From Stratiolaelaps scimitus (Eukaryota; Arthropoda; Arachnida; Mesostigmata; Laelapidae), in contig JABWDB010000019.1 in NCBI GenBank assembly GCA_019614645.1, forward strand, positions 3,394,501 to 3,458,500: a DNA stretch of 64,000 nt, written 5' to 3'. The notes beneath the pieces were generated by a model. That model worked only from the letters and a program-made list of their open reading frames with translations, had not been told where the DNA came from and ran no database searches. Position numbers and translations under genes: made by a program. Below are positions 49,501 to 63,334 of this stretch, piece after piece (positions within the stretch are counted from its first letter, which is position 1; each line of letters starts with the position of its first letter).

Positions 49501-52500
49501 GAGGATGCTGCGACGCCCCTTGGAACACTCTTGGAACGTATGCCCAATCGAGGCAGCCGATGGTGCCTCTGTCTCGGTTCCCGCTGCTGCTGTTTGTTAC
49601 CCCCCAATGCCCATCTCTATCTTCAATCGCTTCGGTTGTTTGAGTCGAGTGAGCTCGACCCGAAGCTCATACATAGCTAGAGTTTGTAGCTCGAGTGGCT
49701 CACCGAACGTTGCCATCCAATTGTCGCCGTCGGTCTCGTTGTTCGACGAGCAACTACATCACACGGGCCCACACGAAACACGAGCACTTCGCGTATGAGA
49801 CGGTCGAAGCGGGAACCTGCTGAGTACAGCGATATACCACCGTTGCTGACGTTCTCATAGCCTGCCCCGGGGTCATTACGATCCTATCCCACGCTAACTG
49901 ATGGCCACGCCTTGCCGATGTTGCGTTCAGCCAATGCATATGCTCATGGCCAGCTATCAACTGCCGATTAGAGTAAGGCAAGATTGTCTACTCACTAGGG
50001 TTTGACGGATGAGTGGAGCAGTGTCCTAAGCACTATTCCATGTCCAGCCAAATGAATGGAATCGCTTTTCGTATGATTTGGGCGTCACAAGACGGCTAAT
50101 GCACACAAGCCGCAAAGGGGGTGCAAGCCCGTTGGAATATTTAGGCTTCACCAACAAGCCTAGGTGACGACAAAACGAGGTAGCGACAGAGACTGCTAAT
50201 TTGTCTCTCAGCGAGAAAAAAATGCGCCCCAGCAACGATCGAGCGAGCTATGTGTGGACACTCTCTGCTGGTTGGCGGGCGCTTGCCGACTAGGTCACGC
50301 GGCGAGAAATATAGCGATTATGGATGGACGCGTTGGCGGCCATCATTACGCCCTTGCAGGGAGCGAAACTCATATCTCCTGTTAAGTATGGCCAGGTTAC
50401 GTGTATGGACAAAAATTCGGCATACCGCACATTTTTCCTTCACTAGCGCGGTATGCTTGTTTTACGTGGACTGAGGCGTATCTGAAACAAGCTACTGAGT
50501 TCTACCGTTAGGGTGGCACTCGAAAGAGCTGTTCGGTGGTAAGGCCAGGAAACAACTATTGAGTCAAGTTGAATGTCGGTGATGAAGCTGTATGTATGAG
50601 CTACTGGAGATTGGACCGCTTGCATTACGTTAAGTAGGGTACGGTAGAATAATCGCATACGTATCGCACGTATACCTCGCTGAGTTCATGTTGGAAGAGT
50701 TGAATACCAGCATGGCGGAGCTCATGACCTTGGCCCCTAACGACTGCCGAGATTTCATGGACTTCCTGCTTTATGCACTACGAACATTGCAATGATTCTG
50801 TTGATTAGTTGAATAGTACCATCATTGAATGATGAAGCCGAAAAATGTCACTTGGCTCACTTCAGACGAGCTCGCATCACAAAAAATTGTTCTCGCGGGT
50901 TTCCTACCCCACCAAATGATATCAGATGCCCATGTCGTCGAGGAGCGATAATCGTTGACACTAATTCGCACATGGGGATGTCACACTTTCAATGCATCTT
51001 TTACACCTCGTCTGCTTTGAAGTTAATCATAAATCTTCGGTCTGCCTCCTAAATGTATGTATAATGTATTATTATTGGTATTCTATTATTACTAATTGGA
51101 CATGGTGGAAAAAACCACCTCAAATTTCTTGATACATAATCAACACGCCACGAAGCTACCGCTACGAAGCTTAAGATGACTCCCCTGGATCTTCACGCCC
51201 TGTGCAATTTGGACAGCACAATCCGAGCAGTTGCTATTCCCTTATTTATTCTATTGATTGTGAATTGTTGTTTGGTCTTTATTGATGCAGGTATTGGGCA
51301 GCCAGACTCTGCGACAGCTTACCTCAACATCGAGTACCCGGCGAGGGTCAACTTTACCCCAAACTTCCAGTATATGCCGCTGCATCTGCCGGGCATGATT
51401 CGGTGTTTTATTCAGTCAAATCCCGACATCCAGTTCGTCACGTGGTATAAAGACCGGCGACCATTCGATGCTAATGCCATGAACGATATCGTCATGCTGA
51501 ACAATGGCAGCCTCTACTTCCAGAACGTCACGCACGAGCACCAGGTAAGGCTCGGCTGATAGGTTAAGCTTTTCCTTCTAAATGCCCCAATGTAACTGCA
51601 GCAAAACATATACATTGCAGTGTAGGTTAGATATATGCTTTGTACAATAGTAACCAGGTCTTCGTGGTACCGGCCGGGCTGCTCTGCAATACTTCCTCTA
51701 AAGGAGGCTGGCGTCGTTTGCGCGAGCAGTCTGATATAACAAAATCGCAGTGGAACGGGCACAAACCATGCGATCTAGCTCTTCATTATTGCCGATGGTT
51801 AGGAAGCATTGATGTGTAATGTGGGTGTGAGTGCGTTCCAACCGTACTGCTGGAGCCTGAGGCCTCGCTTAGCCGGCGGGCATCTGACGCCGCCAATCTG
51901 AGCAGTTCAGGTTTACGGGACAACTGCGAGCCAGGACCATTGGGGGAGATAGGTAGGTCAGGGAGAACTAGGGCATCCGGGCGAATGTCCCCTTTTCAAC
52001 TCCACCACCACCACGTGGGGAGATGATCTTTCCCGAGCGAACTGTGTCCCGCACACACCCCACAGCGATTAATGTAATAGCTGTGCGAGCCTGCTAGGAA
52101 GCTTTGCCAATGCTGGCCTTTGGGGCTCACTCGACAAAAACCGACCACAGTGTAGGGAGCTATCGAAAAGAACGAAGGGGTGGGTAAGTCCGCTGCTGTT
52201 GCCCAGGCCTGAGATCGATTAGATGAAAACAATGACTGCGGAAACGCGCATATTGGCTCGACACGACGACGAGACGGAGAGCATGCGTGACGACCATGAT
52301 CGTGGTTTGTTTTTCGCCCCTCTCTCGCTCTCTCTCTCTCCCTCCCGTCCGCGTGTATCTTCTGCCCGCCTGCCCGCTGTGATTTCTCCCTGTGCCGCTA
52401 CCTCGTCTACCAGCATCGAATCCGCTTGTTTTGCAGGGCCGTTATTTGTGCTCGCCATTCAACATCCACGGCAATGGGGGCGCATCGAAGATCATGGAGG

Positions 52501-55029
52501 TGCTGGTCAGAGAGCCGCCCGTGTTTAGCATCAAGCCCAAGGAAATCTATCAGCAGCCGCGGAACACGGAGATATCAATGAGCTGCGAAGGGAAAGGACA
52601 CCCGGCGCCGACGGTTACGTGGCGCAGAGCCGATGGCAAACCTTTGCCAAAACAGAGACATATGCTATATAAAGGTAAGGGCAGGACACGCACGTTAAGG
52701 AGGAGAAGGACGATGTTCGTGGACGGATATTTTATTCCTTAGAATAGAGTGCTGCAACGTGTCCACAATATAACTTATGCTACATAGAAGCACTAGAAGG
52801 TCTATCATAGACTGGATGGTGGAATTCGGTTTCAAGAAGAAAAAAATAAAAACAAAAGGTGGCGTGTGCATCAAATGTCATCATATATCTATGATATAAC
52901 ATTTCACTATACCACGGATGAAAGGGTTATCGCCCACCCAGTTTCGCCAGCCGGCGACGTGGTTCCTTTGGCAAAACGTAGTGGATCGAGTCTAAAGGCG
53001 CCTCTACCCATTCTAACTTGTGCTCGGCCTTGATCTTGGCTTTTATTCCCTCGTTCCTATCTCGCGCCCCGACCTGGACGGACGCTATTGCATACACAGG
53101 CAATCTAACACTGAGGAGTATCCAGAAAGAAGACCATGGACGGTACGAGTGCATTATCCAGAACGAGGTAGCAACGCTTGTCACGTCGAGCTTGCTGCTG
53201 GTTGAGAGCACGACCCCACACGCGCCAACCAACGTGTCGGTGAATACGTCGGCGTTCGCCGCCACCGTCTCGTGGCTGCCCGGCTACGACGGCGGCCACA
53301 AGCAGGAGTATATCATTTGGTACCGGTTAGCGCACCAGGAGGACGTCGACTGGCGGACGATACGCGTCGTGCCAGAGAACGCTGTTGCATTGACCATTCA
53401 CAACCTGCAGCCGGAATCGATGTACGAGTTTCAGGTGCTGTCCCGGAACGCGTTCGGCGATGGCTACTTCAGCGAGAAGATCCTCACGAACACCAGCAGT
53501 TAGTAGTGAAGTGATATTGCGGCGGGTGGCGTTCTGCTTGTAGTATTTGCAAAAAAAAAAAGAAAATCAGTTGCATGGGGGGTAGTGGCATAGCGGTACT
53601 GGCAGTATGCGTCGTAGTTGACTAGCACGAGCATGTCGATAGATAAAGATAGAGATATACAATAGAGAGATATACCTTAGAGATTATACAATATCATTAT
53701 ATACGAACGAATAACTAATAGCGCCGAAACCAAGTCGAAGGACAGCAATAAAACGAGCATGTATAATTTCATAATAAAAGGAAAAGTTGGAAAAAAAAGC
53801 AAAATGATTCGACGAAATTTCCTCCACTCCAACCAACCCCTACTTCCAGTGCAGACACTATTGGATAAATTTGGGGCATTAGTTAGTACGATTATTATTA
53901 TTCTTGATAAATCAGCGGCTCAGTAGCTTTGAGTGGGCTTATAGCATGGATGGCCTTAGATCTATTCGCCCATCCTACTCAGAAAGATTTGCCTCTATAA
54001 CAAGGCACACAACCTGGGACTCGCGAAGAAGCGCCTTTCTCAAAAATGCTTCTACGATATGTTCAGCTTCCGGCGAGGGGGGTGCTCTGCGCAGTTTTCA
54101 GCTTCCCGGAACTCTTTGATGAGTGTTCACGCACACGTTGCCCGGAGCGAGCTCGCTACTCAAATGCTGTCCTGCCAAAGTGCTCGAGCAAGTGTTTGTT
54201 CACGAGTATAGCTATAATGGGTTATAGCTTAAATATCTGTAGCTGAACCGCCTGAAAAATGTATGTTCAAGTATGTAACCGTCGTATTTTGTAGCTAAAG
54301 ACGCTCTCTCATCGTACCCAATCTCCACGAGTAGATATAGACTCGAATTCAGTGTAACGTCGAACATACAACAAACCTGTAGAAGGCGATTGCACCACGG
54401 ACGCCATAACAGCTCGATGCAGCGAGCCGCCGTACACTCACACCTGGCTGCAGTTCACGGCCCACCGCCGTCGAAAACACTACTTCGGCCATATATAAAT
54501 ACCACTTTGGGCAAACGTACATGTTATTCAATCCGGCCGACATCGCTGTCGAAGCAGCTACCCCGCTTTTCCTCGTATAACGTACACACTATCCATCGTT
54601 TCGCGGATCCGAACTCACAAATCAGATGTCCTCCGCAGACTTCAGCCCCCCTTCTCCTATCTTGGCGTTTCTTTTTTTTTTCTTGCCTCGAGTCGACATC
54701 GAATCTTCCTCTACGACGTTCGCCTACAGAGGGGTACTCTCGGTATAGTTCCATTTGTCGGCTGCCCACTGTCGCCGCCGCCGCCACCACCACCGCCGCT
54801 GTTCGCGCGTAGTCTATGGGCCGGCCATCGCTCGTTTCGGCGGATCCAATTCGCTTTGCGGCGAACAAGCGGCGGCCGCAACCGGCGTCTGCTTCGCCAT
54901 CGTGGCCGCGTGTAACGGAGCGTGTCGAAATGCAGTCGCTCGCCACCCGTTTCTCCCCTCGCGCTCTCTTCCGAGTCGCTTCCGAGTCATAAACACCCGT
55001 CGTCCGTCGGTAGACACATGCACGGAAAA

Positions 55030-55064
<35 letters not shown>

Positions 55065-58000
55065 CCAACGAACATATGCAGCCACGCGCGTTCACAGGCA
55101 CGCCGCATGCCCCATCTCTCGCATTCGATTCCGTGCGCTGGTACACTCGACAGCCAGCCAGCCAGCCAGCTAGTCAGTCAGCTACTAGCTGTGACTAACA
55201 CACTTCGGGCATGAGGGAGAAAGGAGAAACGGTTGGCAGCTACAGGTACAGGACTGGTGCTGCAGGTTGATTTGACGGACGCGAGCCTGAGCTTGCGAGG
55301 TTTGACGTATACACGCACGTCAAGCGGCCCGTTCGTCTCGTCTCTCGTTTCTCTACTCTCATCCCTCATCTGGATGCGGCTCGTCCGCATACGGATGACT
55401 GCTGTGCCACTGTAGGTACTACAAAACTCTGACGGTATGTCTTACTTGGCTTCTGCTGGCCATCCTGCCTATGTGGCTGCTTTCCTGCACCCCCAAACTG
55501 CCCCCCTCCTCCCTTAAGCACCCCACTACCCCCGAGGCCACAGCCCCCGAGATTCCTCGGACGGGGGGCTGGTCTTCGTCCGTCGTCTACCGCGCCCTAA
55601 CCCAATTTCCTTTCTGGCCGTGGAGTCGAGCGTGCCGCGCGACTCGCTGCCCGGTACCCTCCTCCATACGAGCTATATAGGTAAGTAGCTCTATCGAGGC
55701 CTGCACTGCGTACCGCCACGTCGAAGCAGTGGTAGAAGTGGAACAAGCAGTAGCAGTCATGGGGCTAGTGGTGATGGCGCGCTGCGTCCAATACATGTCG
55801 GCTAGACCTCGGACACCCGTGCCGCCTCTTGTCTCGACTGGCGTCGAGCAGTATATACACATATGTCCTGCATTCTCGTCTTCATCCAACGCTTGGCCCA
55901 TTCCTTCGTCCGAATCCCCCATTCGCCCCTTGGGGGCAAAGGCAACCGCTGTGTACAGCGTGCCCCTTGCCTGTACACACAGGGCCACTATGACGATGGC
56001 GACTGCTACTACTGCTACTGCCGGCAGCTAATATTCGCCGTCGTAGCACATTGACGAAATGGGTGGTACCAGCGCTGACCTAGGGTTGGCTGGCCATAAA
56101 CCTCCGTCTAAGCGCATACGTACATACACACACACTGTCTACGAGAGAGTGATGTCCTAGCGGCCCCCGTTGGGCGTCCATTGGTCGCATGTGAGGCCGT
56201 GGCGTGATATATTTCTCTGAGAAATCCAGGAAGTCTATTAGGATGAGTTCGGGGAACGAGAGCAAATCGAAGCGCACAATGACGGACGTCGAGGCAACTG
56301 CCGGGACAGGTGGAAAAAATATATCATCTCGTGAGATAATAGAGTCCGAGGCTCCGAGGACGCTCGGCCAGTGGAAAAGCAACAGATCGTTGGTGCAACG
56401 CACAAACAACAACAACAATAACAAAGAGGAAGTGTGGCTCAGTGTGGTTCACATCCCGTCTAATTGAGAGCTTAATCAAACTGGGGAAAAAGGACGTCTT
56501 TTCATGACCAATATTTCTTGTATAACTTGATGTTCTTATAGATTAGTGTCTCCATCATCGTCATCATGGCGGGCTCTCTTGATTTATAAAAAAAAAGATG
56601 ATGTATTTTTCAAAGGCATCGAATGATTCGAAGTATTTTGTTCGTTCTTTCTCATTCCAGAATGGAATTACATCGAGGGTGCCTATCCGACAGATGCGTA
56701 CGGGGCAACCTATATACCGACCGTAAATCGAACACCAACAGGTCCGAAGCCGCCGCCGCCGCAAGCCGTTGTTGTCAAAGAGCCACTGCCAGGACAAACA
56801 GGAATCCACGTATCTTGGTTACCTCCACCGCCTCCAGTGGCCAGCGGGAGCCAAGGCAGCAACCAGAGTTTACTGCCCGGCGTATCGTACTATACCGTCG
56901 AGTACAAACTCGAGGCGAGCAATGCGTGGGTACGCTCCAAGTCCAACATTGTGCCCGGACCAAATCAGTCTATGCAGAGAATGCAGTACCTTCGTAAGTA
57001 TAATAACACACCACCACTACCCGAATGACTCCGGCGGCAGATTACGATTAGGACCAGAGCAAGTCCTGGGGAGAGCCGTTTTGGGGGAACGACACACTTC
57101 TAGCTTTAATTAATTAATTAATTAATTACTTAGGAATAGCGAGAGAGAGAGAGATAGGGGGAAATCTGTAAGGGGAAGGGTGCGGGCATGTTTGAATTAA
57201 GTCTTGTACACATCGGCGTTTTAGCTAACGTTTTAACGAAATTCACGTTTCATGAAGGAAACTCACTAAATATCTGAAATGGACACACAATTTTCAATAG
57301 TGTATACCGCTACGAGCATTTCATATAGAAACATTGTAAATGTTATTGCAGACGGTGAAATTAGACGACATTATTTCGTGCAGCATTATTGGGAGAAAGA
57401 ATGACCATGATGATAATATTCTATCACTATAATTCGATATCAAATCGTATGCCGATCAAAGTTGCACGCCATAGTCTCGCTGTACGAGCTGTTTACACAC
57501 GATGTCGTACGGACACTGATATTTCGAACAGAATATCTCGCTTCTGTATCGATTACGATTGTCCTGCCTCCGACCCATCATCCCTGGCTAGCTTGTGCCA
57601 ATGATCTTGTGCAGTTCGCAGAGATCCTAGTGTCGTCGGCAGTGCGGCAGCGACCACCGATCAGGAATCGAGGTACGATACAACTGTATGCTTAGGTGGA
57701 GATGAGCGCTATAATCGCACTGTGGTGTGGGATGCAATCGGTCTAGAATCGATGCCTCACCATCGTTCTCGCCTCTTTACTTACTTGCTTACCACCAGCG
57801 GCAGCAGCAGCGTACAGAGTTGCCAATGTTCTATTAAATCGCTTACAGCGCCCACATAGTATACACTACCACCATCACCACCACAAGCACGACGATCACC
57901 ATCGTTGCCATCAGAAGCCAGCCTGGCGTCGACAAGCCCAGCCTTTGTCCCCTTCGCCCCCATTGCACTGTTTCGTCAATCATTGTCGTTCTCTCGTGGT

Positions 58001-59483
58001 TTCTCTTCCGAGCGCAAGTTGAAACTCGTGGCGCGACGTATGGCACATGCATTATACGCACGTTCGCCAGCGGCTCCTCCGTCTTCGTTCACCACGTAAA
58101 GTGAACCGCCAAAGTGGCTGGTCGAGCCGACGTACTCTCGACGAACGCGAGATGCGTTGAGAGAAATAGCGAGAAATAGATTGAGAGAGAGAGAGAGAAA
58201 CGAGAGAGGCGGGGGGGATAGCGAGTGCCAGCTCCATAGTGATACAACGATAGGGCGAACGTTGCCCCTACAGACAGAACTGTGGTCGCGCATAGCTACC
58301 TACGTATGTCGAATCGTCGGAGGAGGAGCGAGGCGCTGCAGCATATGTATTATCTCGCGTCGAGTAGGCTTTAATATAATGACCCTTCGGTTCGGCTGCC
58401 AGCGGCCGCAGCCGGCGGTGAAGCGCGGTTGGGCCAGGGGTGCGATCGATGTTTGCCACTATGGCTATAGTTGGGGCTATGCACGCAGGCAATTTTAGAC
58501 GAAACAGCAAACGCCTACTCCACAGCCCCTCGTGGTGGATCGGACGGACTTTGCTCGGATGTAACCTTCGACTGTCAGCCTCACGGCCCGATCGAGTCCG
58601 GGGAAACTGGGGATGTGTAGGACGACCAGGCCACTTGTGTCCTGAATCTTCCGCCTACCTCTCTCTCGGCTGCTGCTGCTTCTACTATAACGTATTAGTA
58701 GGTGGCGGTGGTCTAAAGTTCCTACGCACGAGCACGATTCTTCGTTTTAGCAGCCCCTAGTGCGACAAGTTAACGCCGAGCATGCGTGTATGTCAGAACG
58801 GGTTAAAGATTGTTGTAATGGATAGGCGCGATGGGTGGAAACAACGTGAATGACATTGGCACACTTCGCTAATGACAATTTAATTGGACCAAGAGAACGA
58901 TGTCAAGTGAGCATGGCATCGCGTAGCATAGAATTCATGTGGATATATTGAGGGGTAGCGGGCCAGCTCGTTCATCAAACGACTTTGTGAGAATGCGGGG
59001 AACGGAACATGTCGTCGCACGATTAACGCTGGCTGCACTTTTACACTTTACCTGGAATAGATTCATTATAATCTAAAGGTATCCTTAATAGATCTTCCTC
59101 ATGTAAAAAGTTGAAACTAGCAAAGGTCAAGGTCTGCAGATACACCAGCCCCTGGCCACCTCGAATGTAGCTCCCACCGATTTTAGAGAAGGGCGAGGTG
59201 CGTTGCAAAAAATGGAAAGTGACATACACTTTGATACATTTAGCCACCGATGAAGTATCGTGTCTGGTTGAAGTCTAGACGCGGATGATGGACCTCGAAG
59301 TGGGCCTGCATTTTGCATATAACCGGTCCACATTATAATAGATATATTGGATGACGAGCCCAGGCAGGTTTTACGAGTTTTGTACGGGTGATACATAGTT
59401 ACGCGTTGCGTTTCTTTGACCGCCTCATGGTCCACTTGGCATTGGCGTTGTTTTAATGTGAATATATTTCTTTAGTAACAAAG

Positions 59484-59536
<53 letters not shown>

Positions 59537-62500
59537 TCCATTTTATGTATGTACAATACTGTTAACCCGCCCTCGAGAGAAGCTCTTTACGCGTTATCTA
59601 CCTGCAATGCTTTTTGCGTTCAATATCAACTATTATAGTTCTCTCTCCTTGAATTCGTTGCTATAAGATCAAACATTAAGTCAAATGTCTCTTCATTTTT
59701 AACCATCCAGGTCAATTGTTCTATGTCACCAGTTTTAGTTTGGTATTCTGCTGAGGCCAACACTGCACCAATATTCTGCGCTTCAAAAAAATCTCCTCTA
59801 CATTTTTCTTTAAACAACTAAGGTCACTTGCTCGCGAAGGATGCGCACGGTACACAGCGATTATTTGTGTCGTACACCGGCCACAAGACGGTGATACTAC
59901 CGCCGCCCTAGAAGCGTTACGAGAAGGGCCTTGACGAAAACAAGAGTAGTTGGGAACCAGTGACAAGTGAATTGACGTCGCGGATGTCACAAAGGTTCAT
60001 CTATCGGATCTATTAATTTCTCTTTATAGTTTTGTAGATGTTATGCGCCAGAAGAGAGAAACTAGTTTAAGAATAGCATCTTTGCTTACGAGGGACAACT
60101 AATCTACGGGTTGTGCGAGCCCTGAGTGAAACAGAGCCGGCAAAGCCGCTTTTCCCCATGAGGTGTTGCCTCCGCTAGAGCAAGTGTATACGCTTTCCTT
60201 GGATAAGGCATCTGTTATGAGGATACGCTTAATAGGAAATGTTATTCATTTACTAGATAAAAGCTTTATCGGACTCTCCATACTCCGCGAGGCATATTAG
60301 CTCGGCGAGCATGACGCCTACGCGCCCATACATACCCCACCAATCAATCAAAAGCTTGATTGCTCAGATGATCAAAAGACCGAGCTGGCTATCGCAAAGA
60401 GAAATGCGCTTGTAAAAGGGCAGGCATACAGACAGAAAAACACACTAGAAATGTTTGCAAATTGCAATTTATTGATTATTGTTTACTTGTCACTGATATT
60501 CAGGCTAAAGGCGACAATGTAACACTTGCTTCAAATCACACAATTAGTATTGAACGGTGTCACCAATTTGTGCGTCTCCACTGCGCCTCTTAGTGAAACG
60601 TGTAAGCGTGCACCTATCCTGTTCAGTCTTGATATGTCTGTTCTGGCGCCGCAGTCGTCGAGCTGAAAATTGTCGTCGTTAATTAGTTCTCAAGGATCAT
60701 TAGCTGATAATTACTTCTCCTGTTGTCACAGTCGGACTGAACTTCTTATTGCTTGTTCTGCCAAATAAACCTATTAAGGTTCCAGCGTCATGTAAATAGT
60801 TAGCCACTTGGAGAAAATCAATGTGGTTTATCCTCTATCTACAACAATGACAACTAAAGGGCAGATACGTGGCCACGTACGCAGCCATGATAATTCTTAT
60901 CGTTTTGGTTCGATAGGGTGGACACAGGTCATCAGGGTGTGTGTGTGTGGTGGATTAGACCGGATAACACTGACCCGGCGCAAGGAATATCTGGAAATAT
61001 CCCCACACGTGTGAGAAGCACGAACTCTTAAATACGGCGGACTTCACATGGCCCAAGGGGCCGCTCTCCCCAAGAGAGTCCTAAGTTTGTCCACCATGAA
61101 ATGGAGGAGTTGTTGATCAGAGAACTCCGGGAGAGGGCTCCAATCAGGGAAAAATGCCACGGGGAAATTCACCACATCTATTCAACTCCGTCGAGCACAA
61201 TCTTCGTACTGAATGAATACTTAAATATAAAGGTTTTATTGGTTTACGAATGGAAGCGCAGTTTTTATAACGCAGGTACTCGGCTATTGTCAAGCCCTGG
61301 CAAGCCCGATGGCATGGTGCATTCGTGTGCGCTTTGCAATCGGAGGAGGCATGTAGGTGCACGGATTCGATCCCTACCGTTGCACATTTGCATTTAAAGG
61401 GGTTCATTTTATGAAGCAATGCCGAAAGCAGTACCGTGGACGTTAATTTCTTAAGGGTGTGTGGGTCAACCCTGAAAATATATTTTAGATACTTGGCTAT
61501 TGTTGACGGTACCTTCACTACAGTACGAGTTTAATCGCTTATCATAAATTACATAATTGTGGACCACCGTTATCGGACGATAGCTGGCAGAGTCACTCAC
61601 TGCTGAGCCAAGTTAAGGGCTTTGGTCATAGCCGAAGGATATGCTATATTTGCCAATAAATTACACCTAGGGCGCACCGTATATGTATATGCTGTTGCAT
61701 TGTACATTTGTGAGGCAAGCTCAACGAAGTTCAATCTAATCTATTCTATTCACACACGTGGAAGATAAATTAGCAATGCATACTTCACTATCTGCCTATA
61801 TCCCTTGGCCCGATGATGCCCTCAGGTTATTGATCAGGTGTGATCTTCGGTGTATGCCACAAACGCTAAGACGCCACCCGGCAAATGCACATTACCCGTA
61901 GACATGTGAATCTATAATGAACAGAAAAGGAACTAGCTAAAAGTATGCTATGCTAGAAAAGTGGACCCATTCACAACATTCAGCTGTGTCGCTGAAAGAT
62001 AACAGCTGTAAACGTAAAGGTATAGCTTTATGAGTTTATTAAAGGAGCTGCAATTTCACAATACTTAAACTCTCTTCTATATCATTATTTTATTCTGTAT
62101 TCCGAACCGTTTTAATTGCAATATGGCCAGTGTCGATTTCTCGTCGATCTGGATGTGTACGTGAGTACTTATGAATGGAGTATATCCCTGACGCCGGCAA
62201 AGCAATAGAACACTTGCATATGCATTTACCGCGTTTACCGAGCAAGAGGAACTGGTCTCCACGCCTCCCCCTTATGTCACTCAGGCCAGCGGGCTATTTC
62301 GAGAATATCTATCGATGCAGATCGAGCCTCGGCCATTGCCGACGTCAGAAATATCCTTAGCAAGTTTCCAAACGAAAAAGTTGCCGGAAACAGCAGCAGC
62401 AGCACAAGTATCAGTAGTGGAGTTACGCAGTTGAAAAGGCTACAGGTATCATTTCGATGCCTGCGCAGAATTTCCCCATGCGTAAATAATAAATATCAAT

Positions 62501-63297
62501 CCCACTCGAAGAGTAGACGAACCTTAGCCGGAGATTGGATAATAGCTTGCAGTTCAGACTGGAATTCGCGCCGTTATGTGGCCCACTGGCATGACAACAA
62601 CGACTATTTTTGGTCGGTTGTGATAGACCTTCCTGCCTCATCCATAGTAGAAATACTAGCTCATCCCTTCTCGCCATCATCCTCCAAATGTAGGTCGGCA
62701 CTTCGAAGGTATTGTTTCGTAAGTATAAACCCAGGAGGTGTAACTCGATAAAAACTATCGTCTTTAAAGTATAGATATTCATCGACAATCGCCCCCCAAA
62801 GTATAAATCAATACAATGTATCGAATTGCAATTATCGAACGATAACCCGTTCGATTTCATCACACCAACTGGAAACTTACCCGAGATAAATTGTATAATA
62901 ACCCACGCACGGCGGCGCATGACTTCGGAGCCTTCCTGTGTGCCATCGTATTTTAAAGTCAATATTAGCAAGTTTATACCGACTGCATCAAGGCTGAAAG
63001 CACAAAATGAAACTTCCTCTTGCGAAGTATCGACTGTCTATCCTGGCTAGCTGCCGCAGCGCCTACTCAATCGAGTGCATACCCAATGATGATGTATTTT
63101 CAAATTCTGCTATATCCGAGGTTGGCGGGACTCCCATGAGAACCAGAAAGAACGGTGGTGATGTACATATCTGGCCCTATCTCAAGCGAGAATAAATTCG
63201 AGGATAATATCATTATGAGAAGATCGACTAGGAAAATTGCCAACGAACGATTCAAGATATGTCTCGTTTAGTCCGCCCTCGTAATATCTCTACGCTG

Positions 63298-63334
<37 letters not shown>

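Larger units (their letters stand above)
44938..51290 (+). other. tutl: turtle intron 5 (about 6.4 kb)
   Basis: It begins GTTAGT and ends GATGCAG. It holds a C15 run (47790-47804), a 9-bp perfect hairpin (47841-47866), an (AGG)n run (47962-47980), a CAG/CTG inverted pair (48628-48685) and a (CTAG)n stretch (48798-48816). Its last 115 bases are an ATG-started open frame leading straight into exon f (see 51176-51544). Nothing else gene-like is seen. Confidence 0.8.

Noticed and set aside
61340..61400. B-box-like GGATTCGATCC that could mark another tRNA or SINE
   Set aside because: No D arm or A box at the right distance and no stem pairing beyond the loop, so a chance match is more likely.
62423..62971. 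182-codon minus-strand open frame
   Set aside because: No ATG at its start, the plus strand is also open in pieces, and no domain or splice signal supports it.
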